Origin: HGM11416 sp964532155
GTDB lineage: Bacteria; Bacillota; Clostridia; Christensenellales; Borkfalkiaceae
Assembly (NCBI GenBank): GCA_964532155.1
Contig: CAZHGN010000026.1
Coordinates: forward strand, 1 to 18,966
DNA: 18,966 bases
Reading direction: 5' to 3'
In this document: piece after piece, positions 1 to 6,636 of the stretch
Layout of the letters: the number at the start of each line of letters is the position of its first letter
Position numbering within the stretch: position 1 is the stretch's first letter
The notes under the pieces: generated by a model
What the model was told of the DNA's origin: nothing
Seen by the model: the letters and a program-made list of their open reading frames with translations, nothing else
Database searches by the model: none
Translations under genes and position numbers: made by a program

Positions 1-16
1 AAATGAAGCGTGAAGC

Positions 17-35
17 GCCGATAATCGACCTATAG
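17..35 (+). repeat. Copy A of the GCCGATAATCGACCTATAG repeat
   Basis: This 19-base sequence is identical to copy C (5082-5100), and 18 of its bases recur inverted as copy B (3497-3514). It lies about 210 bases before the -35 box of the oxidoreductase operon. The core CGATA-N7-TATAG is an interrupted dyad containing a T-N11-A pattern, as in LysR-family binding sites. A run of at least four T follows 5-6 bases after the core in all three copies when read in the repeat's orientation. Exact repetition is seen; regulator binding is inference. Confidence 0.8.
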
Positions 36-70
36 ACCGGTTTTTTAGTTACTTTATTCGACGCGCATTC

Positions 71-115
71 TCCTTCGGTCGGCTTGCGCCGACAGTTTGC
101 TCCCGGAGGAGCCGA
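71..115. repeat. Paired-hairpin intergenic element
   Basis: Two perfect stem-loops lie side by side: GTCGGC-TTGC-GCCGAC (78-93) and GCTCC-CGGA-GGAGC (99-112). The flanking TCG (75-77) and CGA (113-115) could close a three-way junction. The layout of two adjacent GC-rich hairpins separated by a short spacer resembles dispersed intergenic repeats common in clostridial genomes, which I recall only in general form. It lies upstream of the operon promoter, so it is not part of that operon's leader. Only one copy is present in the window, so its repeat status is inference. Confidence 0.45.
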
Positions 116-244
116 GTAAAAAAGGCGCGAAAAAGTTGTCGGTACACACCGATAAGGCGAAGATGTTTTTCGGGTTGACGGTATAGCAATTTTTGCGCGG
201 TTATTTTACATGGGTTATTTTAAGTCGCACATGCGCGCAAGGGA

Positions 245-273
245 TTGACAAAAGCGAGCGCTTGTCGTATAAT
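245..273 (+). promoter_or_regulatory. Consensus sigma-A promoter of the oxidoreductase operon
   Basis: The -35 box TTGACA (245-250) and the -10 box TATAAT (268-273) are both perfect matches with the optimal 17-base spacer. The spacer contains an inverted repeat AAGCG-AG-CGCTT (252-263), and the wider GACAA-N10-TTGTC is also symmetric. A repressor bound there would cover the promoter. Transcription would start near 280, about 60 bases before the first ATG. Confidence 0.9.
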
Positions 274-295
274 TATTCCGTCGAAAAATAAGCGA

Positions 296-338
296 TAAAC
301 CGAGAGGCGGCTTTTGTTCCGCGACGGTTTAGGAGGTG
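296..338 (+). promoter_or_regulatory. Leader stem-loop adjoining the first SD site
   Basis: TAAACCG (296-302) pairs with CGGTTTA (325-331), and inside it GCGG (307-310) pairs with CCGC (319-322). The last base of the outer stem is the first base of the strong SD sequence AGGAGGTG (331-338) that serves the ATG at 343. The structure could modulate ribosome access, or simply be a 5' stabilising hairpin. No known riboswitch is recognised. Confidence 0.5.
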
Positions 339-342
339 TTCT

Positions 343-1785
343 ATGTACGATATTGCCATTATAGGCGGCGGCGTTACGGGCGGAGCGATTGCTCGCAAGC
401 TTGCATCGTATAAGCTCGATCTTGTCATACTTGAAAAAGAGGATGATGTTTGCAGTGGTGCAAGCAAGGCAAACAGCGGAATAGCGCACGCCGGGTTCGA
501 TGCAAAACCTAACACTAAGAAAGCGTATTTTAACGTTTTGGGCAGCAAAATGATGAAAGCTTATTGCGAGGAGCTTGGCGTTAAATATAAAAATAACGGC
601 GCGCTTGTGTTGGCGTTCAACGAAGACGAGGAAAGAACGCTCGAGGAGCTTATGCTTCGAGGTGAGGAAAACGGAGTCGAAGACTTGCAACTTTTGGACG
701 GCGAGCGGCTGCATGAAATAGAACCGCACGTTTCCGCGCGCGCAACGGCGGCGCTTTACGCAAAGACGAGCGCCATAATTTGTCCGTACGATCTTACTTT
801 TGCCTGTATCGGAAACGCGATGGATAACGGCGCCGAGCTGAAAACCGAGTTTTTCGTTACCGATATCGTCAAAGAGGGCGACTTATATAAAATTACTTCA
901 CAAAAGGGCGAAAGCGTGACGGCGCGCGTCATAGTCAACTGCGCCGGCGCGGGCAGCGGTCGCATTGCTTCGCTTGTAGGCGACGACTCGGTGAATATAG
1001 GGCTAAGAAAAGGCGAATACATTTTATTGGATAGGGAAAGCGGCGATTTCGTGTCGCACACGATTTTCTGCACGCCGACAAAAGCCGGCAAGGGCATTTT
1101 GGTTACGAACACCGTGGACGGCAATATCTTGTTGGGTCCGACTGCGGAAGAGATTGAGGAAGAAGATAAAAATACTTCGGAATCGGGCTTGCGCTTCGTT
1201 CAGCAAAAGGCTTCGGAAATGGCTGAAAACGTCCCCTTCTACAATACTATAACGTCGTTTGCCGGAATAAGGGCGTATTCGGCGGACAGACATGACTTCA
1301 TCGTTGAGAAAAGCGCGGTTGCGGATAACTTCGTCAACGTTGCCGGCATAGAGTCGCCCGGACTGACTTCGGCGCCTGCCATAGCCGATTACGTTGCCGA
1401 AAAAATACTTGCGCAAATGATCGATCTCGTGCCCGATCCGAGCTTTAAGCCGAGGCGCGAAAAAGAAATAGCGTTTTCGCTTTTAGATGAGGAAACTCAA
1501 AATCAAATGATTGCGCAAAACCCCGCCTACGGCAGACTGGTTTGCCGTTGCGAAAAGGTTACCGAGGGCGAAATCGTCGCCGCTGTTCACAGAAATCCGC
1601 CCGCCAAAACGATTGACGGAATCAAACGCAGAACGCGTGCCGGAATGGGTAGGTGTCAAGGCGGTTTTTGCCAAGCGCGAGTCGCGGAGATAATCGCTTC
1701 GGAGTTGAATATTCCGCTCGAAGAGGTAACTAAGTGCGGTGAAGGATCCGAGCTCGTCGTCGGAAAAACCAAAAACGGCGATTAA
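343..1785 (+). CDS. GlpA-like FAD-dependent dehydrogenase with C-terminal [2Fe-2S] domain
   Basis: This 480-residue cytosolic flavoenzyme is probably the substrate-oxidising subunit of an anaerobic glycerol-3-phosphate or 2-hydroxyacid dehydrogenase. The N-terminus carries the Rossmann FAD motif IIGGGVTGG (residues 6-14) followed by a DAO-fold body. The C-terminus is a BFD-like iron-sulfur domain with C401-x-C403 and C438-x4-C443, the pattern seen in GlpA. The start is set by the SD AGGAGGTG five bases before the ATG. The consensus promoter is at 245-273. The next two genes (second flavoprotein and DUF1667 protein) form the usual partner set, which suggests a multi-subunit complex. The family also includes L-2-hydroxyglutarate oxidases, so the family is clear but the substrate is not. 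Confidence 0.88.
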   Translation: MYDIAIIGGGVTGGAIARKLASYKLDLVILEKEDDVCSGASKANSGIAHAGFDAKPNTKKAYFNVLGSKMMKAYCEELGVKYKNNGALVLAFNEDEERTLEELMLRGEENGVEDLQLLDGERLHEIEPHVSARATAALYAKTSAIICPYDLTFACIGNAMDNGAELKTEFFVTDIVKEGDLYKITSQKGESVTARVIVNCAGAGSGRIASLVGDDSVNIGLRKGEYILLDRESGDFVSHTIFCTPTKAGKGILVTNTVDGNILLGPTAEEIEEEDKNTSESGLRFVQQKASEMAENVPFYNTITSFAGIRAYSADRHDFIVEKSAVADNFVNVAGIESPGLTSAPAIADYVAEKILAQMIDLVPDPSFKPRREKEIAFSLLDEETQNQMIAQNPAYGRLVCRCEKVTEGEIVAAVHRNPPAKTIDGIKRRTRAGMGRCQGGFCQARVAEIIASELNIPLEEVTKCGEGSELVVGKTKNGD

Positions 1786-1828
1786 TCGATTGGATTCAAG
1801 GTCGAAAGAAAAATACGGGGATAGAAAG

Positions 1829-3082
1829 ATGAAGGAATATCAGCTAATAATAATCGGCGGCGGTCCCGCAGGGCTTGCGGCTGCCGTTGCGGCAAGGGAT
1901 AAGGGTATCAAGGATATACTTATTCTCGAACGCGAAAAGAGGCCGGGCGGTATACTTAGGCAGTGCATACACAACGGCTTCGGGCTGCAACGTTTTAAGG
2001 AGAGTCTTACCGGCCCTGAATATGCGAATAAGTTTATAGCGCAGGTGGACGAGCGCGGGATCGAATATATGACCGAAACGACGGTGCTTTCGTTCGGCAA
2101 GGATAAAACCGTACTTGCGGTCAATCCCGAAGAGGGGGTAATGCGGCTCAAGGCAAAGGCAATTATTTTGGCTATGGGGTGCAGAGAGCGTTCACGCGGG
2201 GCGCTTAATATTGCGGGCAGTCGCGGATCGGGTATTTATTCCGCGGGCGCGGCGCAAAAATTCGTTAATATTTCGGGGTATATGCCCGGCAAAAGGATAG
2301 TCATACTCGGCTCGGGCGATATCGGGCTGATTATGGCAAGGCGCATGACGCTCGAGGGCGCAAAGGTGCTTGCCGTTGCCGAAATAATGCCGTATTCGTC
2401 CGGACTTAAACGCAATATCAAGCAGTGCTTGGACGACTTCGACATCCCCCTTTACTTAAGCCATACGATAACCGAAATACGCGGCGATAAGCGGGTTAGC
2501 GGCGTTACGATATCCCGCGTGGACGAAAACCGCCGTCCGATTAAGGGCACGGAAATATCTTTCGATTGCGATACCGTGCTGTTTTCGGTGGGGCTTATTC
2601 CCGAAAACGAGCTTACTAAAAACGCGGGCATAGAACTTTCGCCCGGGACGCGCGGCGCGGTCGTTTACGATAACCGCGAAACGCTTACCGAGGGGGTGTT
2701 CGCTTGCGGCAACGTTTTGCACGTTCACGACCTCGTGGACTTCGTTTCCGAAGAGTCCGAACTTGCCGGAAGATCGGCCGCCGACTATATTTTGAACGGC
2801 GAACAAGCGCGCGAAACGGCTAAGACGGTGAACGGCGCTAACGTCGGCTACGTTTTGCCGCAACTCGTAAATAAAAACGCCAAGCCTTTCGTTAAACTCT
2901 TTTTCAGAGTGCGTAAGGAAATTAGGAACGCGCGCATCGTTATTAAAAGCGGCGATGTCGTGTTGTCCGACAGAACAAAAAAAATCGTGGTGCCCGGCGA
3001 AATGGAAACCGCGATTTTGACCGATAAAATGCTCGAGGCGGCAGGCGCCGAAATTTGCGTGGAGGTTACCGAAAATGTCTGA
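1829..3082 (+). CDS. FAD/NAD-dependent oxidoreductase, partner of the GlpA-like enzyme
   Basis: This 417-residue pyridine-nucleotide-disulfide-type flavoprotein has an FAD motif GGGPAG at residues 10-15, an internal dinucleotide motif GSGDIG at 161-166, and a C-terminal FAD-contact segment GVFACGN. It probably passes electrons between the GlpA-like subunit and NAD(H) or another carrier. The ATG at 1829 is chosen because GGGG (1817-1820) lies upstream and the Rossmann strand starts at once. An in-frame start at 1739 would overlap the previous gene by 47 bases and add 30 residues of non-family sequence. The gap to the previous gene is 43 bases, and it overlaps the next gene by 8 bases, so the three are one operon. 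Confidence 0.85.
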   Translation: MKEYQLIIIGGGPAGLAAAVAARDKGIKDILILEREKRPGGILRQCIHNGFGLQRFKESLTGPEYANKFIAQVDERGIEYMTETTVLSFGKDKTVLAVNPEEGVMRLKAKAIILAMGCRERSRGALNIAGSRGSGIYSAGAAQKFVNISGYMPGKRIVILGSGDIGLIMARRMTLEGAKVLAVAEIMPYSSGLKRNIKQCLDDFDIPLYLSHTITEIRGDKRVSGVTISRVDENRRPIKGTEISFDCDTVLFSVGLIPENELTKNAGIELSPGTRGAVVYDNRETLTEGVFACGNVLHVHDLVDFVSEESELAGRSAADYILNGEQARETAKTVNGANVGYVLPQLVNKNAKPFVKLFFRVRKEIRNARIVIKSGDVVLSDRTKKIVVPGEMETAILTDKMLEAAGAEICVEVTENV

Positions 3083-3428
3083 AATTAAAACTTTGACATG
3101 TATCGAATGCCCCGTCGGCTGTGAAATCAGCGTTGAAATAAACGGCGATACCGTCGCTAAGGTCAGCGGCAACGGTTGCCCGAGAGGCGCGGCGTATGCG
3201 CGCAACGAAGTGGTTTGTCCGCGCAGAGTGCTTACTACGACAGTACGAACCGAAAGCGGTAAGATAGTACCGGTTAAAACGGACAAGCCTGTTAAAAAAT
3301 CAGAGATATTTGCCGTCATGGCAAAAGTCAACGCTTGCCGCGCAAAAGGCGGCGTTAGGCAGGGCGACGTTATTATAGCGAATATCACCGAAGACGTAAA
3401 CATTATAGCCGCCGACGACGAGCAGTGA
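3075..3428 (+). CDS. DUF1667 small cysteine-rich protein
   Basis: This 117-residue protein has C9-x2-C12-x3-C16 near the N-terminus, then C35 in GNGCPRG and C48 in VVCPRR. This matches the DUF1667 family, which is found next to GlpA-like and FAD oxidoreductase genes in anaerobes. The cysteines suggest a metal or Fe-S site and a role as a small electron-transfer or assembly subunit, but no biochemical function is established to my knowledge. Its ATG sits inside the last codons of the previous gene (8-base overlap), which implies translational coupling. No intrinsic terminator is seen before the next gene. Confidence 0.85.
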   Translation: MSEIKTLTCIECPVGCEISVEINGDTVAKVSGNGCPRGAAYARNEVVCPRRVLTTTVRTESGKIVPVKTDKPVKKSEIFAVMAKVNACRAKGGVRQGDVIIANITEDVNIIAADDEQ

Positions 3429-3496
3429 TACGGTAAGGTTTTGCGCAAGCCGTATAGAGATAGGAAAGGACGGTGTGTTTTTCGGTAAAAGTTGCG

Positions 3497-3514
3497 CTAT
3501 AGGTCGATTATCGG
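3497..3514 (-). repeat. Copy B (inverted) of the CCGATAATCGACCTATAG repeat
   Basis: The plus strand reads CTATAGGTCGATTATCGG, the exact reverse complement of 18 bases of copies A and C. It lies in the 143-base gap between the DUF1667 gene and the LysR-type gene, ending 57 bases before the lysR ATG. That is where an autoregulatory site of a LysR-type protein would be expected. Confidence 0.8.
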
Positions 3515-3571
3515 GCATAAAAGTCGTTTTAAACGCTCGATTTTACTTTGTAAATTTTGTTTGGAGATCGC

Positions 3572-4513
3572 ATGAATATATTATACCTTAAATATGCGGT
3601 GGCGGTTGCCAACGCAGGCTCGGTGCGCAAAGCCGCCGAAAAACTTTATATTGCACAACCTAACCTTTCGCGGGCGATAAAAGAACTTGAAAAAGAGGTC
3701 GGCATCGTGATATTCGAGCGTAAAGCAAACGGAATATCGCTTACGCCCGACGGCGAAAGGCTTATTACGATGGGCAAAAAACTGATACGGCAGATAGACG
3801 AGCTCGAGGACGAGTTTAAAAACGACAGGGAAAACAAGTCTGTTTTTTCTGCTTCGGTGCCTCGTGCGAGTTACATTTCTTATGCTTTCGCAAATTTTTC
3901 CAAGCAGCTTTCGCAAGAAAACAGAAGCGATCTTTATTATAAGGAGACCAACGCGCTCCGTGCGCTTACCAACGTTTTGGAAAAGGATTATAACCTCGGA
4001 ATTATAAGATACGCCTCGCATTACGATAAATATTTCAAAGAAACGCTCGACGAGAAAAACGTCGTTTATGAACTTATAGCCGAGTTTAAGTACGTTTTGA
4101 TTATGAGCAAACACTGCAAACTCGCGCAGAAAGAAGTGATAACGTTCGGCGATTTAGAGGACATGATCGAAATCGCACATGCCGATCCGTACGTGCCTTC
4201 GGTTGCTTTTTCCGAAATAAAAAAAGAAGAATTGCCCAACAACGTCAAGCGCAGAATATTCGTTTTCGAAAGGGCGAGCCAGTTCGATATTTTGTCGACC
4301 AACCACGAAACGTTTATGTGGGTATCGCCCGTTCCCGACGAATTGCTCGAAAAGCACGACCTCGTGCTTAGGCAGTGCGTCGATAACGAAAAACTCTATC
4401 GCGATATGCTAATTTATAAAAAAGGGTACAAGTTGTCTCGGCTCGATAAGGCGTTTATCAGCGAATTGTGTGCGTCTAAGCGCCGCTTTATCGACGGAAC
4501 CGACAACGGCTAA
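3572..4513 (+). CDS. LysR-family transcriptional regulator
   Basis: This 313-residue protein has a typical LysR N-terminal winged helix-turn-helix. Residues 17-37 (SVRKAAEKLYIAQPNLSRAIK) are followed by the wing ELEKEVGIVIFER and LTPDGERL. The remainder fits the periplasmic-binding-like effector domain, with low conservation. The ATG at 3572 is chosen because GGAGA (3563-3567) is well placed; a TTG at 3557 would put that SD inside the gene. LysR regulators usually act on adjacent genes and on themselves, so the oxidoreductase operon and this gene are the natural targets. The three-copy repeat is a candidate binding site. The effector is unknown. Confidence 0.9.
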   Translation: MNILYLKYAVAVANAGSVRKAAEKLYIAQPNLSRAIKELEKEVGIVIFERKANGISLTPDGERLITMGKKLIRQIDELEDEFKNDRENKSVFSASVPRASYISYAFANFSKQLSQENRSDLYYKETNALRALTNVLEKDYNLGIIRYASHYDKYFKETLDEKNVVYELIAEFKYVLIMSKHCKLAQKEVITFGDLEDMIEIAHADPYVPSVAFSEIKKEELPNNVKRRIFVFERASQFDILSTNHETFMWVSPVPDELLEKHDLVLRQCVDNEKLYRDMLIYKKGYKLSRLDKAFISELCASKRRFIDGTDNG

Positions 4514-4524
4514 ACGGTGAAAAT

Positions 4525-5070
4525 ATGAAATTGTTAATTGCTTCCGACCTTCACGGCTCGGCTTATTACTGCGAAAAACTAATTGAACGTATAGAACAAG
4601 AGTGCGTCGACGGCGTGGTGCTTTTGGGCGATATTTTGTATCACGGACCGCGCAACGCCCTCCCCGGCGAGTACGATCCTATGAAGGTAGCCGAAATGCT
4701 CAACGCTAAAAAGGATTTAATCACTTGCGTTCGCGGAAATTGCGACTCCGAGGTCGATCAAATGGTGCTCGAGTTCCCGATAACTGCAGATTATTCGGTC
4801 GCTTATTACGGTGAACGGCGGCTGTTTTTTACGCACGGCCACGTATACGGCAAAAGCAATCCCCCCGCGCTCAAAAAGGGCGACGTGGTCGTATACGGGC
4901 ACGTTCACGTTCAGGACGGCGAGGAGTCAAACGGCTTGATTTTCGTAAATCCCGGCTCTGTTTCCATACCCAAATGCGGTACGCCGCATGGCTATATAGT
5001 TTTTGAAAACGGAGTCTTTTATTATAAAGATCTCTTGACGGGCGAAACGTTTAAAACGCTTGCTCTTTAA
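4525..5070 (+). CDS. yfcE: YfcE-type metallophosphoesterase
   Basis: This 181-residue calcineurin-like phosphodiesterase contains the full metal-binding set: D8 and H10 in SDLHG, D36 in LLGD, N72 and D74 in GNCD, H104 and H106 in THGH, and H126 and H128 in GHVH. Length and motif order match YfcE, a manganese-dependent phosphodiesterase with activity on artificial phosphodiesters and an unclear natural substrate. It starts 11 bases after the lysR stop, with only a weak SD (GGTGA), so it is probably co-transcribed and partly coupled. A strong terminator follows at 5271-5301. Confidence 0.9.
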   Translation: MKLLIASDLHGSAYYCEKLIERIEQECVDGVVLLGDILYHGPRNALPGEYDPMKVAEMLNAKKDLITCVRGNCDSEVDQMVLEFPITADYSVAYYGERRLFFTHGHVYGKSNPPALKKGDVVVYGHVHVQDGEESNGLIFVNPGSVSIPKCGTPHGYIVFENGVFYYKDLLTGETFKTLAL

Positions 5071-5081
5071 TGCTCGAAATT

Positions 5082-5100
5082 GCCGATAATCGACCTATAG
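5082..5100 (+). repeat. Copy C of the GCCGATAATCGACCTATAG repeat
   Basis: All 19 bases are identical to copy A. It starts 11 bases after the yfcE stop, with a T-run (5107-5110) following it. Here the sequence continues as CCTATAGG, a perfect 8-base palindrome. It does not lie upstream of any rightward gene, which weakens a simple operator reading for this copy. Confidence 0.8.
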
Positions 5101-5112
5101 GCGGGGTTTTGC

Positions 5113-5196
5113 TTGGATATAGTAAGATTTTTGCTTAAAGAAAAGCAATTTAAAGACGCAGAAAAAATAATTCTTAATAAATTAAGGCTCTTTTAA
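5113..5196 (+). CDS. Possible 27-residue small ORF (doubtful)
   Basis: A TTG-initiated frame encodes a lysine-rich, helix-like peptide beginning MDIVRFLLKEKQ and ending LNKLRLF. It lies between copy C and the operon terminator, so it would be transcribed with lysR-yfcE. No proper SD is present apart from a GGGG stretch at 5103-5106, and the size is compatible with chance. It is listed because the amino-acid composition looks protein-like and the interval is otherwise empty. Confidence 0.12.
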   Translation: MDIVRFLLKEKQFKDAEKIILNKLRLF

Positions 5197-5207
5197 ATAA
5201 GGCGATT

Positions 5208-5240
5208 TTGCCGAAAGTGCGGTTTTTGCGCGTTCGGTAA
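5208..5240. other. Stem-loop without a T-run in the yfcE-araC gap
   Basis: TTGCCGAA (5208-5215) pairs with TTCGGTAA (5233-5240), with one G-T wobble. No T-tract follows on either strand, so it is not scored as a terminator. The 5071-5434 gap otherwise holds copy C, the doubtful small ORF and two terminators. Confidence 0.3.
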
Positions 5241-5270
5241 AGCATAAATCAGTTTAATATAACGCTTGAA

Positions 5271-5301
5271 CGCGGCGACGATTATCGTTGCCGTGTTTTT
5301 T
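5271..5301 (+). terminator. Intrinsic terminator of the lysR-yfcE unit
   Basis: The hairpin arms CGGCGACGA (5273-5281) and TCGTTGCCG (5285-5293) pair almost fully (one G-T wobble) with a minimal loop. A T-run follows at 5296-5301. The flanking C5271-G5295 and G5272-T5294 extend the stem. It ends rightward transcription about 200 bases after yfcE. Confidence 0.85.
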
Positions 5302-5328
5302 GTGGTGAAAAATAGTTTACGGTAAGAA

Positions 5329-5368
5329 AAAATAAAAACGTGGCGAATTTTTTGCGCCACGCCTTTTT
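5329..5368. terminator. Bidirectional intrinsic terminator between yfcE and araC
   Basis: CGTGGCG (5339-5345) and CGCCACG (5355-5361) form a perfect 7-bp stem. It has an A-rich stretch on the left (5329-5338) and a T-run on the right (5364-5368), so it works as a terminator on either strand. Its main role is probably to end the leftward araC transcript, whose stop is about 70 bases away. Confidence 0.85.
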
Positions 5369-5434
5369 AATTATGCGGTATTTTTTAAGATATTCGGTCG
5401 GTTCGACTTGCCGTAGTAGGTGTTTTATATAAGG

Positions 5435-6292
5435 CTATACTTGGGGCGGGCTCTCGATTTTGTTGCCGACCGAGTATTTTTCAATGTATTCGGTTGGCGT
5501 TAAGCCCGTTTGTTCCTTAAAGAATACGCTGAACCTTGCGGGTGTGGCAAAGCCGATTTTTAGGGAAATTTCCGTATTTTTGGCTTTCGTGAACATCAAT
5601 AATTTTTTTGCGTAGTTGATTTTTTTATCGCGCAAATATGCGGACGGAGATATTCCGACCTCTTCTTTAAAAATGCTGTTAAAGTGCGAATAGGAATAAT
5701 TGGTTTTTTCGATCAATTCTCTAAGCGACATAGAAAGGTTTGAAACGTCGGACAGCAGTTCGATAAAAGTAGAAACGCCTTTTGAGTAGTTATGAATGGT
5801 TTTTACGTCGATATTAGCGACGAGTTCGTTTGAAAAAAGCATGAAAAGGCGGTTGCAGACTATCGAAAATTTATCTTTTGACGAGGCGAAATATCCGTCG
5901 GTAACGCTCTTGACGTAATCGGCGAAAATTTGCGTAACGCTAAAAGAAATATACGGCTTTTTTAAGAGAAAATCATACAGTTCGGAATTGAATTCGTTTA
6001 AAAAATTATGAATGAATTGGTCGGTAATACACAAGTTAAGGTACGAGGAGTTTTTATTTTTTTGTTTAAGACGATGCACGTCGTTTTGGCGAATAAGAAA
6101 AACCTCGTTTTTGCTTTGAATAAATTCCTCGTCGTTGAGAAAGTGATAATATTTTCCGCCGCAAACGTAAACGAATTCCCAATAATCCGTATGCGAGTGA
6201 ATGATGGGATAGCCGTTGTTGCCGTAATAAAAGCACATTTTATAAACGGTGTCGTCGTCGACTTCGCAAAATGGCATAGGGTATCTTATCAT
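5435..6292 (-). CDS. AraC-family regulator of the adjacent sugar locus
   Basis: This 285-residue regulator has an N-terminal cupin-like sensor (HSHTDYWEFVYV, about residues 32-43). Its C-terminal double helix-turn-helix spans about residues 178-275, with SLRELIEKTNYSYSHFNSIF and the second helix region ending GLTPTEYIEKY. AraC proteins of this layout sense sugars and activate uptake genes. It is divergent from the sugar-binding protein operon, which is its likely target. The ATG at 6292 is chosen because GGGGG lies 12 bases upstream. An upstream GTG at 6337 is ruled out because it falls within the spacer of the gene's own promoter. Confidence 0.9.
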   Translation of the reverse strand: MIRYPMPFCEVDDDTVYKMCFYYGNNGYPIIHSHTDYWEFVYVCGGKYYHFLNDEEFIQSKNEVFLIRQNDVHRLKQKNKNSSYLNLCITDQFIHNFLNEFNSELYDFLLKKPYISFSVTQIFADYVKSVTDGYFASSKDKFSIVCNRLFMLFSNELVANIDVKTIHNYSKGVSTFIELLSDVSNLSMSLRELIEKTNYSYSHFNSIFKEEVGISPSAYLRDKKINYAKKLLMFTKAKNTEISLKIGFATPARFSVFFKEQTGLTPTEYIEKYSVGNKIESPPQV

Positions 6293-6327
6293 TTTTCTTT
6301 TGTTCCCCCGTTTCTTAGTCGATTTTG

Positions 6328-6356
6328 ATTTTAGCACCGAAAAAGGGATATGTCAA
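6328..6356 (-). promoter_or_regulatory. Sigma-A promoter of the araC-type gene
   Basis: On the minus strand, TTGACA (6356-6351) and TAAAAT (6333-6328) are separated by exactly 17 bases. The -35 box is perfect and the -10 box matches 5 of 6. Transcription would begin near 6321, giving a leader of about 30 bases before the ATG at 6292. Confidence 0.85.
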
Positions 6357-6583
6357 CCGTTTAAAATTAAATCAAACTATTTTTCGGCAATATTAGAAAC
6401 GTTCTCAAAAAACACGGTGCCGCAAAAAAGAGACGAATAGTTAGTAAAATTATGGCAAATAAAGCGCAAAAAACGGCATAAAATGCACAATAACGAAAAT
6501 TAAGTTCTCGGTTTTTCGTGTTTTTTAAAACGTCAAAAAATAAAAAATAAGCAAAAAAAGAAACAAGTCAAGCAAAATAAGTA
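6357..6583. promoter_or_regulatory. AT-rich divergent regulatory region
   Basis: About 230 A-rich bases separate the two divergent promoters and hold no gene. Visible small elements are the inverted repeat GCAT-AAA-ATGC (6476-6486) and ACAAGT at 6563-6568, repeated at 6594-6599, 31 bases later. AraC-type activators usually bind direct repeats just upstream of the -35 box, so operators are expected here, but none can be named with confidence. Confidence 0.4.
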
Positions 6584-6612
6584 TTGAAAAAAGACAAGTG
6601 AGCGTTTACAAT
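6584..6612 (+). promoter_or_regulatory. Promoter of the sugar-binding/permease operon
   Basis: TTGAAA (6584-6589) and TACAAT (6607-6612) are separated by 17 bases; each matches 5 of 6 consensus positions. Transcription would start near 6619, making a leader of about 200 bases before the ATG at 6816 that includes the tandem repeat, palindrome and hairpin. Confidence 0.75.
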
Positions 6613-6636
6613 AATAGTGATCGAAAGTGCCCCATC

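Larger units (their letters stand above)
1..342. other. Intergenic region upstream of the oxidoreductase operon
   Basis: No convincing gene is seen here. The first bases could be the 3' end of a gene lying outside the window, but stops occur in all three forward frames within 35 bases and no frame can be assigned. The region holds, in order, copy A of an 18-19 bp repeat (17-35), a paired-hairpin element (about 71-115), a small hairpin TCGGT-ACAC-ACCGA (139-152), the operon promoter (245-273) and a structured leader touching the first SD site (296-338). Confidence 0.7.

Noticed and set aside
252..263. Catabolite-control (cre) site in the promoter spacer
   Set aside because: The half-sites AAGCG and CGCTT are separated by two extra bases and the flanks do not fit the 14-base cre consensus.
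1739..1828. Upstream start for the second oxidoreductase
   Set aside because: It overlaps the previous gene by 47 bases in another frame and adds non-family sequence before the Rossmann strand; the ATG at 1829 has a better context.
2456..3448. Minus-strand open frame of 330 codons opposite the flavoprotein and DUF1667 genes
   Set aside because: It spans two overlapping real genes on the other strand and shows no family features.
3428..3455. Terminator after the DUF1667 gene (ATACGG / CCGTAT)
   Set aside because: Only a 6-bp stem with a 16-base loop and no T-run.
6292..6337. GTG start at 6337 for the AraC-type regulator
   Set aside because: It lies between the -35 and -10 boxes of the gene's own promoter, and the ATG at 6292 has a GGGGG SD.
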